Shown here: one piece after another, positions 62,911 to 64,000 of the stretch
How the letters are laid out: each line of letters begins with the position of its first letter
Numbering within the stretch: position 1 is the stretch's first letter
NCBI GenBank assembly: GCA_008711295.1
Contig: VUYV01000069.1
Span: 2,881,403 to 2,945,402, forward strand
Direction of reading: 5' to 3'
Length of the DNA: 64,000 nt
From: Anarhynchus alexandrinus
Lineage: Eukaryota; Chordata; Aves; Charadriiformes; Charadriidae
Program-made: the position numbers and the translations under genes
The notes under the pieces: model-generated
What the model saw: the letters and a program-made list of their open reading frames with translations, nothing else
The model's database searches: none
What the model was told of the DNA's origin: nothing

Positions 62911-64000
62911 AAAAAGCTCAGATGAGGGAAGGAGTCGTTTCTGTTTGCTGCAGAAACCCTAACAGAGGGCTAAAAGCTGGGCTGAATTTTCACAGGTGAC
63001 AGGATGATATTTGGTGGACAAGTGCTAGTCGGGTCCTACTATGTAGCCCCTAAAATCCCAAGGTTTTAAAGTATGTTACATCATGTTACATGTCCTTTGA
63101 CTTTCCAGTAAACAAACCAATGTTTCTTAGAGTGTGGGATACATGGAGTGGCAGAAGCACCAGCGTGGGTGTCCAGAGCGGTGCAGATAGAGTGACCACG
63201 TGCTCCCACGTGAGTGCTGGGATGCCTGTGAGCTCGGTGGTTATTCCCCAGCCCTCGGGTGGTACCATTCTCATCACAGCTTCATCTGAGTGGGGTTTGG
63301 GGTAAAGCTGATGGCTCGAATAGGAGCTGTATCCGAGCTACGGCACTCAAACTGGGGATTTCTGCTGTGGGAAAGACAACCCATAAATAAATGAAAAGTG
63401 AAAGATGGATGAGCTGGAATGAGCTGTGAACTGACAGCTTTGTGACCGGTTTTGACTTATTTCCCTTTTGCGGTCTAAAGCTGAGTGCCTCATAAATTCT
63501 TAAGACATCAAAACTGTAACTAACACAACTGAAACCATCCTAGGATCATGGAAATATAAAGAGCAGCAACTGTAGCTAGAAGAGACGAGACAGCGAACAG
63601 GGAATGAGTTCTCTCCTCTAAGTGGTATTTTTGGGTATTTACTTCAGTTTTGACATTATAGGTCAAATCAGCACACTGACACAATTGCGGGCATTCGGGG
63701 TCACACAGTGACTGTCCTACAATCTAATATGGACTTAGAGATGAAAATAGTTTCACAGTTTACGGTTCTGGGGTATTTTACTGACTGATCTTAAAGATCC
63801 TGGGAGCCTCAAATCAATACCTACTAACCCTCTCACGCTCAGCCATGAGGTGATACACGGTAGACACCATTTGGCAACTACCGACCAGTGTGCTGATCTC
63901 AGGGGCCATTTCATGCTTTGCTCACTGGGTAGACAGGAGGGCTGTGGGCATTTTGAGGGGAGGAGAACATAAAATGAGAGCAGCCATATCGGGTCTGGTC
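62911..64000. other. Non-coding right end
   Basis: Short frames on both strands around 63090-63305 with no recognised domain. No repeat was recognised. Confidence 0.4.

Noticed and set aside
1..64000. CRISPR arrays, operons, phage or plasmid features
   Set aside because: No regularly spaced repeats, no dense coding; composition and repeats are those of a bird nuclear genome.

Overview
The window looks like a stretch of bird nuclear genome. It is AT-rich, has long stretches with no gene, and its recognisable repeats are chicken-repeat-1 (CR1) LINEs with the diagnostic ATTCTATG-type 3' tail, plus one solo LTR of the avian ERVL kind (TGTCCTGG...CATGACA termini). No prokaryotic gene, CRISPR array, rRNA or tRNA was seen. 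All assignments are by eye; no search was run.

Layout. Positions 1-1320 show nothing recognisable. Positions 1321-4330 hold a nearly complete but broken CR1 on the minus strand (endonuclease, reverse transcriptase, 3' tail). A long AT-rich tract follows. Between about 17.0 and 25.5 kb there are plus-strand segments that read as exons of a tetratricopeptide-repeat (TPR) protein. The best three (19589-19673, 23489-23550, 25292-25481) are flanked by splice signals, are mutually phase-compatible, and together give two consecutive TPR units; one interval between matched positions is exactly 34 residues. The last of these exons carries what looks like one surplus G in a G7 run. Inside this putative gene lie a solo LTR in antisense orientation (24065-24812), a possible minus-strand exon (19829-20017), a 50-base hairpin (20337-20386) and two copies of an unidentified 90-bp repeat exactly 5100 bp apart.

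From 28 to 61 kb the sequence is mostly featureless intron or intergenic DNA. It contains CR1 3' fragments (28255, 35035, 39598, 45685), a CR1 nested within an older CR1 with a 6-bp target duplication (39967-40065), an old CR1/L3-like fragment (43600), simple repeats, and a TATA box upstream of a 57-codon ORF with a good Kozak start (48813-49101). A 5'-truncated, frame-broken CR1 on the plus strand occupies 61115-62910.

How it fits together: the only candidate host gene is the TPR gene, whose remaining exons are outside the window or not recognised. The rest is retroelement debris of several ages. I found no convincing novel multi-gene system. The items most worth checking are the TPR exons with the apparent frameshift, the opposite-strand exon within them, the 90-bp repeat pair, and the TATA/Kozak small ORF.
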